Part shown: positions 44,808-56,909 of the stretch, piece after piece
How positions within the stretch are numbered: position 1 is the first letter of the stretch
Layout of the letters: every line of letters begins with the position of its first letter
Assembly (NCBI GenBank): GCA_002179805.1
Contig: NAVB01000233.1
Coordinates: 62,001 to 126,000, forward strand
Origin: Acanthamoeba lenticulata
Lineage: Eukaryota; Discosea; Longamoebia; Acanthamoebidae
Direction of reading: 5' to 3'
Length of the DNA stretch: 64,000 nucleotides
Notes under the pieces: model-generated
Told to the model about the DNA's origin: nothing
The model's database searches: none
Seen by the model: only the letters and a program-made list of their open reading frames with translations
Made by a program: the position numbers and the translations under genes

Positions 44808-47800
44808 ATGTACTCGCCACTGACCGAAGCGACCGCCCTCCCGCCGACGTCGGCCATGCCCGCCGCTGTCATGGGCCGCAAGATGAGCAGCGGTGGCGGC
44901 CTCACGTCGCCCCGCCTCTCCACCGGCTCGCTGCGCCGCAGCGACCCGCAGTCCTCGCAGCCGACTTCGCCCCAGCCCCAACGCGCCTTCTCGCCTCCTC
45001 CCGCCGCAGCCGCCGCTGTCGCCGCCTCGCCGCTGTCGGCCTCCTCCCCGGCCGTCTTCCAGCTCCCGGACATCTCGGCCAGCTCGCCGGCGTCCTGGCG
45101 CCGCGTGCTGCGCGAGTCGTCTCCCGACATCACGGCATCATCGACACCAAGCCCCTCGGCGGGCCCCGCCACCCGCGCTCGGCCGTTGTCGCCGCCGCCT
45201 CGAATGGGCTTTCAGCCACCGGGCCGAGGGGCGATGTCGCCGCCCGCGCGAGGCCAGCCTACTCCTCCCCCGGGCGGGGCCTTGGCCTGGTCGTCGCCCT
45301 CGTCGACCAAATCGACATGGTCGACGTCGTCTTTGTCACCAGTCAACGACACCCATGTCGCGTGGTCGTCGCCCGCCCAGCAGCCCTACCCGGCGACCGG
45401 GCAGGACGACTACGACCAGGACCAAGACCACGTCTACGGCCAGCAGGACGATGCGGCGGGACGCACGGAGCCTTCGCCGACCTACGATGACATAGCGCCC
45501 TACGCGAAAATGCATAATTTTGACAATTGCTTTTGGCAAACGTCAACCGAGGAGGCCGGCAATCACTCAGCCTCTGCGACGGCGAGGGAGAACCGGGCCG
45601 TGCCGCCGCCCGTGGCCACCAGCCTTTTCGCGAGCCCCGAGCCTGAGATGTTGGCCATGCCGTGGGGCGACTTCCAGAACAACATGATCAACACTCACGA
45701 AGCGCCCTTAAGCACGTCATCGTTTCCATTGTCCTTGTCGCCGTCCGTGGTCTTTGCCGAGCTCGAGATTCCGTCCATGCCGTTGCCCCCGCCGTCGGGA
45801 GGCCGTTTCGTGGGCTCGCCTCGCGCCATCGGCGGAAGCGGCGAGGGCCTTTTGCACGCCGCTTCGCCCAAGTCGCCGCCGCCGGGCGCCGCGATGACGC
45901 CGCTCCGCCTCGCCTTGCCTGCGATGGCCGCGGCCTCGGGCCCCGAGCCCGACCTGGCCTCGCCGCGGACGGCCCAGGTGGAGGCCGAGCGAAGGCGGTC
46001 GTCGCTCAACCTGTCGCCCCGCGGGACGCCGCCCAACGGATTCCCGCGGGAGCTCGGCAAGCCCGTCTACGCCGCCGCGCCGGGCCAGCAGCCCGCGGCC
46101 CTGCCTCGGTCGCCCTTGGCCGCCGCGCCGCGCGGCTGGCCCATCACCGCCGCCGCCGTGGCCGAGCCGGGTTCGGGCGCTGTGGCCCAGACGACGCTGC
46201 CGAGGCCTCCGGCCTACGCCGCCGGCGGAGCCACGGCGATGACGTCGTCCCCGTCGCCGCCGCTGTCGTTGTCGACACCGGCCACCTCGCCCTACGTGCG
46301 CCAGTCGAGCCAAAACAACGCGCCGTCGTGGGCGCCCAGCAACAGCGGCTTCAGCGTGCCGCCGCTGGCCTCGACCGCAGGGCAGCGCAAGAACCTGTTG
46401 TCCATGACCTCGACGTCGACCCCGTCCAAGTCCTCGCAGGCCTCGGCTTCTTCGTCGTCCTCCTCGTCCTCGTCCTCGTCACCCGCCGGGGACAACTACC
46501 TGAGGCCTGACGCCACGCTCAAGGCGGCGGCCTTGGCCGTCAACAACAAGGGCATGTCGGCCACCCTGCGCAGCCCGCACGGGGACATCGTGTCGCCTCG
46601 CCAGCTGCAGAAGCTGGCCCAGCCCGACCCCGTCCTGCCCTTTCACAACAACGCCACCAGCATGTGCGGCTTCTCCATCTCTCCTTTGCTTGGCCATTCC
46701 CTCACCATGCGTGCGTACGTGCGTGCGTGCTGGACGTCGGGCGCAGCGGGGCGTATCGCAACCGGAGCGACGCCTTCGTGGCCGGCCGCATCTCCAAGAA
46801 CGGATCCACGGAGTTTGACTATGCGCTCAACGAACTCCTCCGCAAGTGCGATGCATTCCCCTCTCAGCGCGTGCGTGGTGGCCGATCTCCGAGCTCAAGG
46901 AGGGCTGACACTCAAGCGTGGCTGTTGCTTTTGCCGGGACAGGGGCTGCACGCCGGCGGGGTTTGACCGGGACGACGAGCGACAGCGCGTGCACCAGGCC
47001 CTCCTGCAGCTGCCCGTGACCGACGCCATCGGGCGGCTCTCGCTGGTGCGCCGTCACACACACGCCAGTTGAACACATCAAAGCGTTTGGACCCAAAAAC
47101 ACTCACTTGCGCCCGCTTTCCCTTCCTGACGGGACAACAGGCCTACCGCGACGCGCACCAGAAGTCGACCGACAAGAAGCGTTCGCGCAAGCTGTCGGCG
47201 GGCATGCAGCTCGAGTGCAGCGTACGGCCGCTGCTCCCCGGCGCACATGTGATGATGATGACTACAACGCCCGGGAAAAGAACACTCACATGGGGCGTGC
47301 ACATGGCACAGTTGAGCAAGCACTACCTGGACTTTGGCTACCAGGACGGGGCGCTGCCGATGCACAAGGTGGTGGAGGACCACTTGATCATTACCAACGC
47401 GAGCTCCGTCACGGTCACCTTCTCCGTCGCGGCCATCGGCGCTTGCTCCACGCACAACATTATCGTCGACACCTCGAGCGGCCGCATCAAGCCGGTACCA
47501 GCCTCGTCACGACGCGGCGCCACCAATGCGCAATCGCGCTCGAGATTCATTCATTCATTCATTCATTCATGCATTCGTGTTGCGCACAACACAGCGACGA
47601 TGCACGCGGGTCAAGTTCACGATGGTGGTGCAGCGGCCCGGTCACGTGCGACAGGTGATCGACATCAAGGTCTCGCACGTGGGCACCTTCTTCGTGGTGG
47701 TGAACCGCGAGACCGAGCTCTCCTTCTTCGCCGGTACGCCTCCCCCCGCCGGATCTCACATGCCCACGTCTTCTTCCTCGCTCACCTGCGCGACGTTGTC

Positions 47801-48591
47801 CCCACCATCTCCCAGCCGATCCCGAGGTGCTGCCTCGCACCCAAGACGACAGTGCGCACCCCACCTCCGAATTAATTTTTTTTGTGATGATTTTACCATT
47901 TTATTGAAACAATTTATTCTCTTGCATTTTATTGAATTTATTGAATTTGTAAAAAAACCACAAAAACAAACCACAACAGACTATTCGGTGCCGGAGGTGC
48001 TGGTGGACCTGAAGCGATACTTCCTGGAGAGAAGCGGGCCGGAGAACGAGGGCGTGTTTCGTGTGGCGCCCGAAGAGGGCGAGGTGCGGCGTGTCAAGCA
48101 GAGCATCAACACGCGACAGCCGATTGCGTGCCAGGACATCAACTGCATCCCGGCGCTGATCAAGCTGTGGTACCGCGAGCTGCCGTCGCCGGTGATGGCC
48201 GCCATCCCGCTGGAGCGGATCCGCGCCTGGGAGAATGTCGACGACCCGCACCCGACCAACGAGATGTTGGCGCTGCTGTCGCCCCTGAACCGCGACCTCC
48301 TCTGGTGGGTCGTCGATCTCTGCGTGCAGGTCACCGCCCGACGACACGTCAACAAGATGGGCACCAAGAACCTCGGTACGACCCCCGGGGCACTGCCGCA
48401 GTGTCAGTGGCCCCTCTTGAGCTCGACCTGACGGACGATGGCGGGCGCGGACAGCCATCGTGATTGCGCCCAACCTGTACGCGCTGTCGCAGCAGGTGGA
48501 CCCGGTCCAGTGCCTCTTCCTCTCGCAGAAGCTGGTCGAGTTCTTTGAGTCGCTCATCATCCGACGGATGCGGGAGCTCGGCGTGGAGTGA
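44808..48591 (+). CDS. RhoGAP protein with long Pro/Ser-rich N-terminus and ASH-like domain
   Basis: Exons 44808-46663, 46747-46845, 46943-47045, 47141-47221, 47312-47494, 47616-47733, 47980-48375, 48455-48591, all phases consistent. The first ~600 residues are disordered (SPPP, polySer) and may bind SH3 domains. A helical block follows (RISKNGSTEFDYALNELLRK; RVHQALLQLPVTDAIG). A beta-sandwich resembling an ASH/MSP fold comes next (LDFGYQDGALP, HLIITNASSVTVTFSV). Last is a RhoGAP domain with the catalytic Arg in EGVFRVAP and the conserved NLGAIVIAPNLY. An ASH-RhoGAP order recalls OCRL/INPP5B without the phosphatase, but here the Arg finger is kept, so GAP activity toward a Rho/Rac GTPase is plausible. 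ATG 44808 is the first in-frame ATG; an upstream exon is possible. Confidence 0.82.
47546..47575 (+). repeat. ATTC tetranucleotide microsatellite in a RhoGAP intron
   Basis: A short run of CATT/ATTC units lies within intron 47495-47615. Confidence 0.8.
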
Positions 48592-48700
48592 GCTGCCTTT
48601 CTTCAGGCTTTTTAAAAACTCTATTTAAATTTCCTATTTATCTTTTCATTTCATTCTTTTATTCTTTTCACTCGATTAATAAAAACAAAATAAAATACTT

Positions 48701-50623
48701 TTACTTGAGCCGGGCCTGCTGCTCAAAGTTGAACTCGGCGGTGGCTTCGGCCAGCATGTCGTGCAGCGTGCGCAGGAGCGGGTGCTCGGCCCCGTGAGTG
48801 ACGGTCAGCACCGGCAGCGCGCGCCGGAGCGACGCCACCGCGGCCTCGGTGAAGCGCAGGTAGAAGGCCAGCTTGCCGTGGAGCATGTGCTGCAGGCCCA
48901 CGAGCGGCCACCCGGGCGGGTAGACGGCCTCAAAGGCCGGCAGGCTGGCCGTGCAGTGGGCCAGGGCCTCGCGCCACAGCGCGTCGGCGTCGGCGGGCGC
49001 GACGGCCGTCGGCGCGAGCGTGATGCACAGATTCATCAGCTCGTTGAGGTTGCGCACGACGACCGGGTCGTGCGGCTCGAGCCGCGCCCGGCGGAGCTTG
49101 AGGGCGCGCCTCGACTTGGTCCGCGCGCCAGGCAGGTCGCCCGCGCGCTGGGCCTCGCTGGACTCGCGGGCGAGCCGGGCGGCGCGCCGCAGGTCGGCCT
49201 GCGCCTCGGCTGAGGCGACGGCGGCCGCGGGCGTGACGGCGGGCAGGCCGGCCACGCAGCGCGGGCACGAGCAGTGGAAGAAGAAGTTGTCCATGAGGGC
49301 CTGGCGTCGGACGTCGGTCGGGTCGCCCACTTCGACGTAGTTGATGGTGATCTCCTCGTCCGCCGCGATCTCGCGGATGCTGCGCACGGCACAGCGGCGG
49401 CCTGCGCGAAGGCAGAGAAGAAGATGAGGAGGAGGATGATGAGGCTCTTGAGGAAGGAGGAACCAAGAAGAAGAAGGACAAAAACGGGGGACGTGCCGTC
49501 AAAGATGGTGACGCAGTTGGGGTCGCACGAGTGGTTGATGAGGGCTGCGGGCGGGTAGATGCCCACGCCCACCGGCTTCAGCTCACCGTCGCTGATGGTG
49601 AAGTTGTTGCACGCAAACTATTTACATAATTAAAATAATTATAAATGTCAAATTATAATTAAAACACATTTCAATTCAGCACAAAAAGATGAGGAAAACG
49701 TACCAGGCAGAAGAGGTGCATGATCTCCTGGGGCGTGATCTCAGTGTCGGCAGGGAGGCTCTTCTTGACGATGGCCGCCATGACCCCAAAGTGCTCCTTC
49801 TTCTCGTTGGTGAAGGCCTCGTAGTCTGTTCACGCCCCACCATCGTCATTACCTGTGATCACAAGTAGAGGATGTCCATCTATGGAAGAGGAGATGCGAG
49901 GGGTGCAAGTACGTGTGGTGAGGTAGCGGAGGAGGTCAAAGTTGGGGAGGACCTGGCCCGCCTTCTCCTCCTTCATCCGGCGGATGAGCACGCGCCACAT
50001 GAGCAGCATCGACGACGTGGGCTGGCGCACGTGCGTGTCACGGGTGCGTGTGTCAGTTCAACTTGTGCCAATTCCCGAACGCGTTGTGCGAGGTGAAGAG
50101 CCTGTACCTGATGTGGCGCCACGCTTTGGATCATGCCGCACTCTTCCTTGTGCACCGCTGCCCAGTCCTCCCGCTGCACAGACAAACCATAAAAGAAAAA
50201 ATTAAATAAATTGAATAAAAAATGAAAAAGTCGGAAAAAAGAGCTTACCTGGCAGTTGGTGGAGCAGTAGCGCAGAGACTTGCATCGCGAGCAGCGCAGG
50301 AGGGCGGCGCCCGAGGATGGTGGCTGGAAGCAGCGGGCGCAGTGGGTGTGACTCCGCTGCGCGTCCGTGATGGCCGCGTAGGGCTCCCCGCTCCACACTT
50401 GCGTGCCCGCGGACATCGCGCGGCGCGCCACGAGACAGCGGCCGCGGTCGTCGCGCTTGATCAGCCGGACGGCCGACCCCAGCGCCGGGCAGGCCTGGGA
50501 GCCGTAGAAGGCCTCGACCGCCGGCACCACACACGGATCCATGGCCAACGAATCCACATACGCTGCAGGCGCTGCAGCAGAGGATTCCTTTTCCTTTGTG
50601 GTGCTGGCAGAGGTTCGCTCCAT
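48701..50623 (-). CDS. SMYD-type SET/MYND methyltransferase
   Basis: Six exons: 50623-50249, 50173-50108, 50021-49913, 49825-49704, 49617-49497, 49401-48701; 1494 nt, 497 aa. Split SET domain: the N-part (RCLVARRAMSAGTQVWSGEPY) precedes a MYND zinc finger (CARCFQPPSSGAALLRCSRCKSLRYCSTNCQ ... HKEEC). The SET core follows with LINHSCDPNCVTIFDG and AADEEITINY. The post-SET cysteines are CSCPRC. The C-terminal helical region is TPR-like (WREALAHCTASL, VASLRRALPVL). Such enzymes mono- or trimethylate lysines on histones or cytosolic proteins using SAM. The intron between IFDG and RRCAV is GC-AG. It is convergent with the RhoGAP gene, with stops about 110 bases apart. Confidence 0.92.
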
Positions 50624-51402
50624 GTGCAGCTCTTGCGTCGTGTGTGCGTCTTGCTTGCAGGTCGAAAAGGTTGAGAAAATGGCAAAAATGTTTTCTGTTT
50701 ACTTTTTTTTAAGGAATGCCCGGCAGCTCACGTTTCTTTTGCATGTGAGGAAGGAGCCAACCCTCATCAGGGAACGTGGAGCTCCTGGTTCCTGAAAGCA
50801 AAGAAAGACAACAAAACAACCCGACGAACGGCATCTATTGCCAACGCCGTTTGATGAGTACTTTAGTCCTAGGCCAGTCTAGAACCGACGAGGATAAGCT
50901 CGCCTACGTTCCCCTAAGGTACTCAATGTCCCCCCCCCAAACCACACCAGCTGTTCTGCTGCACGTTGTGGCCTGCGCCCCTTTGCATGGAAGCGCAAGT
51001 GGGTCATGTGAGCCCAACGTGCGAGTCATAGAACGTAAGAAAGAGGAAGTGGCCGGAAAATTACGGGAGAAAACGCTGCAAAAGGCCAAAGCTGAGCACT
51101 GTTTGAGGTTGGGGCTTCCCCAAGACCCGGGTCGGACCTTCCCGCTTTGTCTCGCGGCGAGTTTGGTCTCTGTTGCGTTCCCACACGAATCTTGAAAGCA
51201 CCTCGCGCTTGGCCACGCCCTTCTTTTCCTTCGCTCCATTCCTCAATCTCCGTGAGGTGTAACGCAACCGGTTCTTTATCCGTCAACTGATTAGATCTTT
51301 TTCATTTTATTCAAATCAACAACTCTATGTCCTCATGAGAGGTTCTACTCATGGATGGCATACGGAGACCAAATCTAATCAATTTAAATCAATTGTGCCC
51401 TC
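50624..51402. promoter_or_regulatory. Divergent spacer between SMYD and PAQR genes
   Basis: About 780 bases. A 139-codon plus-strand ORF at 50776-51195 has no recognisable domain. I see no convincing gene. Confidence 0.4.
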
Positions 51403-53073
51403 ATGCACAGCCTGACTGCCGAGGACGAAGACGAGCCAAAGCACCACGTTGACCGCGTGGAAGAGGGAGACTCACCACCACCAGACCAATTTGAACAAGA
51501 AGTAGAGGAGCCCGAGCCCGTCTACTACCGCCCCATGTGCTGCTGCGGCCTCTTCGCCCCGCCGCCCTACGCGCGGCTCGTGACCATCGAACAAACCGAG
51601 CCCTACAACAGGTTCGTTCACACCACCACAACCCGTTCTCTCTGCTCTGCTCTGCTTTGCTCACCACCGCACCACATGGACTGCAGAGGCAATCCCTACA
51701 TCCACACGGGCTATCGCGTGCGCTACAGCCTGGCGCTGACGCTGCGCTCGCTCTTCTTCCTTCACAACGGTACCGCGACGTTCTTCTTCTTGTTGTTGTT
51801 GTTGCCGTTGCGAGTGGCGCGAGAGGATGATGACAATGGTGATGGTAATGATGGGGAGTGGGGGCTCATGATGTGCAGAGTGGGCCAATGTGTGGACCCA
51901 CCTGTCGGCGTTGATCGGATTCTTTGGCGTCATGCTCCACGCCTACTCGACGTGGCTCGCCGATGGCACCATCGCCGACAAGGCCATGTTCCTCATCTGG
52001 TTCGTTTGTCCTGCTGTCTTCCTCTTCTTGTTCTTGTTCTTTCATGGGAGGGCGGCAACTGGCTGACCCGGCGCTCCATCGAATGCAGGGTCATCTCGGC
52101 GCAGACGCTGCTGTTTTCGTCGACCTTCTTCCATCTGACCGAGTGCATGGGCCCGGCCGTGTGGCTCATCGGCGTGCGGATGGACTACACCTCCATCTCT
52201 ATCCTCATCGTCGGCTCCTACTTCCCGTGCGCTCTCTCTTCCTCTCTCTTCCTCTCTCTTCCTCTCTACAAACACGATTGGGCCCTCTCTTGGCGATGCT
52301 GATGCTGGACATGGCTTGCAGGATGATGCATTATCTATTCGCATGCCATACGGGCTGGCAATACTTCTACTTAGGGCTTATGCTCTCTCTGGGCGTGCTC
52401 GTGGTCACCATCTCCATGTCCTCTTACTTCCAGGTATTGCTCCTTCCCATACGCTTCGAGTCGAGTTGTTGAAACATTTGATATTTATTTTGAAACGTCT
52501 TGGAACCACCAGCGACCAGAGTTCCAGAGTCTGCGCGCGAGCCTCTACGTGGCCATGGGTACAGTCCCCTCTCTTGGCCTACGTGTCTGCACAATGTGCA
52601 GGAGGGAGTCACTCACCCCAACGTGCTGAACGGCAGGCCTGTTTGGAGTGCTGTGCGCGCCCCACGTCTACTTCCTCACGCCCACGCACGAAGAGCTCGT
52701 CGGTCTCGTGCCCCTGTGCACCCGCTTGGCCCTCATGGTACGTCGATTGTTCAACCAAGACGTAAGCTTGCGCAGAGCGCTGACCCACACCGTGAGCAGG
52801 GAGGAACCTACATCGTGGGCGCTTACATCTACGCCACCAAGATCCCCGAGAAGTGGTTCCCTGGCAAGTTCGACTACTGGGTTCGTCTCTTAAGGACCTC
52901 TTTTTTCTTTTTCTACACTCTCCTAACGATTTGTGTGTGTGTGTGTGTGTTGGTCGCAGTGGCACAGCCACATGATCTGGCACCTCTTCGTCGTGGCGGC
53001 GACGTTGTGGCATTACTCAGCGGTCTACCAGGCCCACCTGTGGCGTGAAGCATTTCCGTGCCCACCTGCGTAA
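51403..53073 (+). CDS. PAQR (adiponectin/progestin receptor, hemolysin III-like) membrane protein
   Basis: Nine exons: 51403-51611, 51687-51769, 51879-51999, 52089-52226, 52322-52433, 52513-52558, 52637-52737, 52800-52880, 52960-53073; 1005 nt, 334 aa. The cytosolic N-terminus is acidic. PAQR signatures are EWANVWTHLSALIGF at TM1, STFFHLTECM (Ser and His of the metal site) and WHSHMIWHLFVVAA near the C-terminus. Seven hydrophobic helices are visible. Members are zinc-dependent ceramidase-like or lipid-sensing proteins of ER, Golgi or plasma membrane. The N-terminal CCCGLF could be acylated (inference). A GT microsatellite lies in the last intron. Confidence 0.9.
52931..52950 (+). repeat. GT dinucleotide microsatellite
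   Basis: A run of about nine GT units in the last intron of the PAQR gene, just upstream of the acceptor at 52959. Confidence 0.85.
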
Positions 53074-53381
53074 ATAAACTGTGCCCGAAGCGGTTTTTGT
53101 AATTGTGTGGCCTTTTTGAATATTTTTTGTTTGATTTTTTTGTTTTTATTTTTGGTTTGCTTGCCTCTTGACATGCCCAAGTGTCAAGAGTTTGGGGGTA
53201 GTAGTGCTTATTCAACAAAATTGCCTCTCTCCTCCGTTTGCTTCCTTTCCCGTCTGCGCACGAAAGCTCAACGTCAGCGCGGTGCCGCAAAGTTCTGGGT
53301 TTGTCTCCCGGTACGTACAGAGCGCTTCTTCACGGACCGCACGTGCCGACTCGTTGAGGCCAGCCAGTGGCGAGGGGAAGC
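53074..53381. other. Convergent 3' spacer between PAQR and ARL8
   Basis: About 310 bases. Nothing beyond T-rich 3' sequence is seen. Confidence 0.4.
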
Positions 53382-54265
53382 TCAGCTGCTGCTTTTGGAG
53401 TGCCTGCAGAGCCACTCGAGGGTCATGTCGATGTTGACGTTGTTCTTGGCAGAGATCGAGTAGCAGCAGACCTCGCGGCCCGAAATCGATTTGAGGTCCC
53501 TTCACGTGACGGATACATGTGAGGAAAAGAAGATAACGACGATGATAAAGTCGTCTTGTGAAGGACGAGAGGGCGCATACAGCTGTTCGATGGTGTCGTG
53601 CACGCCGAGAGCCTCTGGCAAGTCGTTCTTGTTGGCCAACACGAGGAGAGGAATTCCGGCCAGCGGCGGCTTGCCCATGAGCTCGTGCAGTTCCTTTTTG
53701 GCCGTTTCGAGCTTCTCCTGGTCTGCCGCGTCCACGACGTAGCTAGAAATGACGCGTCCCCCGTGGTGGCCCCAGATGAGATTCAAATGGGCTTTGTGCA
53801 GCGGCAAGGAGAATCAAGATGGAGAAAGACACGTACACGATGGCGTTCACTCCTCGGCAATACCTCTCCCACATGCTCCTAAACCGGGGCTGACCGCCGA
53901 TGTCCCAAAGCTTGATCGTGACGTTGCCCTTTGTGACCTTCTTCATGTTGAAGCCCACCGTGGGAATCATGTCCTCCTTGAATTGCCCTGACTGCAAATG
54001 GAAACCGGTTAGAGGAGGCGCAAATTGACCACGATGCAGTCATTTGAAATGCAGGCGACACGCCATAAAAGAACAAAGCACGCGAAGAACAAGATCACTT
54101 GCGTGTCCACTGCAAGATCGAGTGCATGGGGGGTCGTACGGCAATCACGTTAACGAGCGTGGTCTTGCCCGAATTTTGAAGGCCCACAAGCGTCAGCTCC
54201 ATCTCTTGCTTCCAGAAGAGACTCCTGAACCATTCGAGAACGCCGTCAAAGAAGCTTTTGAACAT
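53382..54265 (-). CDS. ARL8: Arf-like GTPase Arl8
   Basis: Four exons: 54265-54140, 53991-53837, 53742-53581, 53499-53382; 561 nt, 186 aa, the exact length of animal Arl8. The N-terminal amphipathic helix is [18 protein letters not shown], without the Gly2 of true Arfs. Motifs: GLQNSGKTT (P-loop), IPTVGFN (switch I Thr), WDIGGQ (switch II), NKND and YSISAKNN. Arl8 sits on lysosomes and late endosomes, recruits HOPS and kinesin adaptors, and drives lysosome positioning and fusion. Vps11, a HOPS core subunit, lies ~22 kb away, but this is not taken as functional linkage. Confidence 0.96.
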
Positions 54266-54655
54266 TTTGATTGTTGTCTTAGATCCTTTCTTATGCTCTT
54301 GTATTGATCTGTGCTTGCCGTTATCACCAATCCGTTCACTTCGGACTGCTGTGTCGCCCTAAAAGCCTTCGATGAATCGAAAAATGAGTCGCGGATCGGG
54401 TGGCGGCGCGTTCGTTGCGATCTTTCACGTATTGCGCCCGAGATGACTTTTCGTTTCTATTTTCTTTTGTAACCTCGAAATTTCGTTCCTTTGTCGACGT
54501 GGCACGCGAACGAGGAAGCTGGGCTGCGTGCCGTCCCCGTGTCTTTCGTCGTGTTCCTCCCTGCTCGTACTCGTGCTGTTGGCTGCGGCAGGTGGCCACC
54601 TTGGTGCGCACGCACTTAAAAGCTCATTTGAATTTATTTATTTTGTTAAAAACGT
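54266..54655. other. Spacer between ARL8 5' end and WDR12 3' end
   Basis: About 390 bases. It is the likely ARL8 promoter region. No element recognised. Confidence 0.4.
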
Positions 54656-56436
54656 TCAGGCCAAGCTCAGCTTGTGCACCTTGATCACGTTGTCCGCGCC
54701 GCCGCTGACAACATGATCACCGTGCCACGCCACGCAAAGCACCTTGCCCTTGTGCTGGCTCGGCAGGGTGTGGAGCGGGATGCGGCTGCGCGCGTCCCAC
54801 ACCTTGATCGCTCCGTCGTGTGAACCCGAGACAAGCAGGGGCTGCGTCGGGTGCCAGGCCACGCTTGACACCCAGAGCTTGTGCGAGATGAGCCGGTCCT
54901 TCACCATCGAGTCCGAGGATCGTGGGTCCCACAGGCGGACCACCTTGTCGTTGTGCCCAGAGGCCAGCAGGCCGGTCGCGGTCGAGTAGGAGATGCTGCT
55001 CACGATCTTGTCGCTGGCCATGACTCGCATCGCGATGCCGGTCTCCACGTCCCACTGCCGCAGCGAGTGATCCCATGAGCCGCTGTAGATGTTGAATGGC
55101 GTGGGCCAAGCGACCGAAGACACGCAGAGCGTGTGGCCCTGCAGCGTACGGATAGCGCCCTGCTCGCAATAACATTGATCGCATCAGCGGTGGTGAACAC
55201 AATTGTTTTAATTGTTTGTTTCAAAGATGACAGAAACGAACCTTCTTGTTGGCGGTCTCGACGCTGACCTTGGCGCGCTTCTTGGAGGGCTTGTCCTCGG
55301 CTTCCTTCACTTCAAACTTCTCCTCCTCAGCCTGCGTAGAGGTCGGGGCCCAGATCTTGATCGAGTGGTCCCACGAGCCGCTGCAAAACTGTTACGATTT
55401 TTTGTGGAGGGAGACAGGATGAGTAAATGCGACAGTCGGCCGCCACGAGGACCTTCGCGAAAGAGGAAGCGCACCCTCTCAAAGCCCGGTTCCACGGCAA
55501 CACACTCAACCGAGCCCGTGTGCCCGAGGTACTGGCCGATGGTCTCATGCTTCTTGCTCCCAACCTTCACCTGGAAGTGGAACAGCGAAAAGTCTTGCGA
55601 AGCAGTGACAAAGGACACGCCGGTCTCGGCCGTCTTGGCTGCTGCTTTCGTCAACGCAAAATGTAATCATAAATAATAACAAAATATGAAAACAAAAACA
55701 AAATCATTATCGGTTAGCCTTGTGCTGGTATTACGCGAGTTTGCGGGGCAGACGCACGATCCGACATCCAAGCGACGCCCTTCACGGGACCCTGATGACC
55801 GCGCACGACAGCAACGCACTGGCCCTGAGCGTCCCACACGCGGGCCTGCATGTCATACGAGCCCGACACGATGTAGGGGCCGCCGCCCGCGGCGATGCAG
55901 GCCACCCAGTCGTCGTGTGGCAGGTCCTGCTTGTGTTCGGGCTCCGGCATTACTTCCGTGTATTCGATGGTGAGGCTTTCTTCCTGCAGTGAGTGTGAGG
56001 CGAACAGGCAAGAACTGGAGTTAATGTTGGCAGTTCAGGACAGCTCAGCTGCAGGCGGCACGTACTCGGTTGACATTTCGCTGCTGCACGTAACTGAGGA
56101 GAGAGGTGCGCAGGAATTGGTTGTTTATCAAAAAATCGAACAAGCGAGGAGGATCTGCACAAACGGAACGACAAAACAAAAGATGAAATTTAAGAGATTA
56201 AGAGATTAATTTCTCGACTTTGTCACAACGGTGATTAAGGTGCGGTGGGCCTATGCAGTACCCAAGTCAAGAAGGGTATTGATAATTTCGGAAAGTCCCT
56301 GCCGGGCCAGCCGGAGCGGAACGAAGAAGGGGGTATCCTCCACCTGGAGAGAGGGATCCGTCAGCTTGGTGACGAAGCGGACCTCGATCTGCTCTTCATC
56401 CTCCAAGCTCACATCAGGGGCTGTGTCAGCTTCCAT
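54656..56436 (-). CDS. WDR12: Ribosome biogenesis protein WDR12/Ytm1
   Basis: Minus strand from ATG 56436 to TGA 54656; exons 56436-56262, 56154-56066, 55983-55758, then further WD exons (about 55640-55480, 55382-55240, 55160-54656). The N-terminal NLE/ubiquitin-like domain reads IEVRFVTKLTDP, LARQGLSEIINTLL, FDFLINNQFLRTSL and IEYTEV. A WD40 propeller follows (HDDWVACIAAGGGPYIVSGSYD, SGSWDHSIKIW, YSGSWDHSLRQWD, LLVSGSHDGAIKVWD, VSGGADNVIKVHKL). In a propeller loop, KPSKKRAK is a basic nuclear-signal-like patch. WDR12 forms the PeBoW complex with Pes1 and Bop1 and its NLE domain is pulled by Rea1/Mdn1 during 60S maturation. Acceptor of the fourth exon (AAG or CAG near 55643) is not settled. 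Confidence 0.93.
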
Positions 56437-56909
56437 CTTTTTTCTGTTGGCGGAGGTCGGCGATGCTCTTTGTTCGCGTTGGATTATTTATTTTATTTTC
56501 AGTTTTCTTGTATTTCATTTTCCTGGCCTGAAAGAAAAAAGAGGGAACAGCAGATCAGCGCCTGCCTGGGCTGCCCAGCCTCTTCGGGCCAACCAAGTCC
56601 CTATGGACCGGCTCCTTGCGAGTTGCAAGCAAAGTGTTCATACAACCAAAGTGTTGATACATGGGCGACTTGTCCCCAGGTGCCGCGGTGATGAAATTGT
56701 TGTCATTCCAATGGACACTAATATTATAAAATGTGTTTTGGGGATAAGGGCAACGGCTCAGGCCGAGAAGCGAAGAACGGGTTTTTTCATTTTCTGGAGC
56801 AGAGTTTGGTGTCGTGTTCGACGCGGCCAGCTGCAGGGGTTCAATTACTGTGCATCTAGACTTTGATCGGTCCCCGCGAGAACGAGCTTAGCAAGAGCTT
56901 TGCAGAACG
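56437..56909. promoter_or_regulatory. Divergent WDR12 / acidic-protein spacer
   Basis: About 470 bases between divergent start codons. No supported gene or known element. Confidence 0.4.

Noticed and set aside
44576..45490. Alternative plus-strand frame with an ATG near 44600 for the RhoGAP 5' end
   Set aside because: Its phase through the CAG at 44700 leads to an Arg/His-rich shadow frame, whereas the 44670-47072 frame gives a long open Ser/Pro region joined to the real GAP exons.
50776..51195. 139-codon ORF between SMYD and PAQR
   Set aside because: No domain, low codon bias and no splice context; treated as chance.
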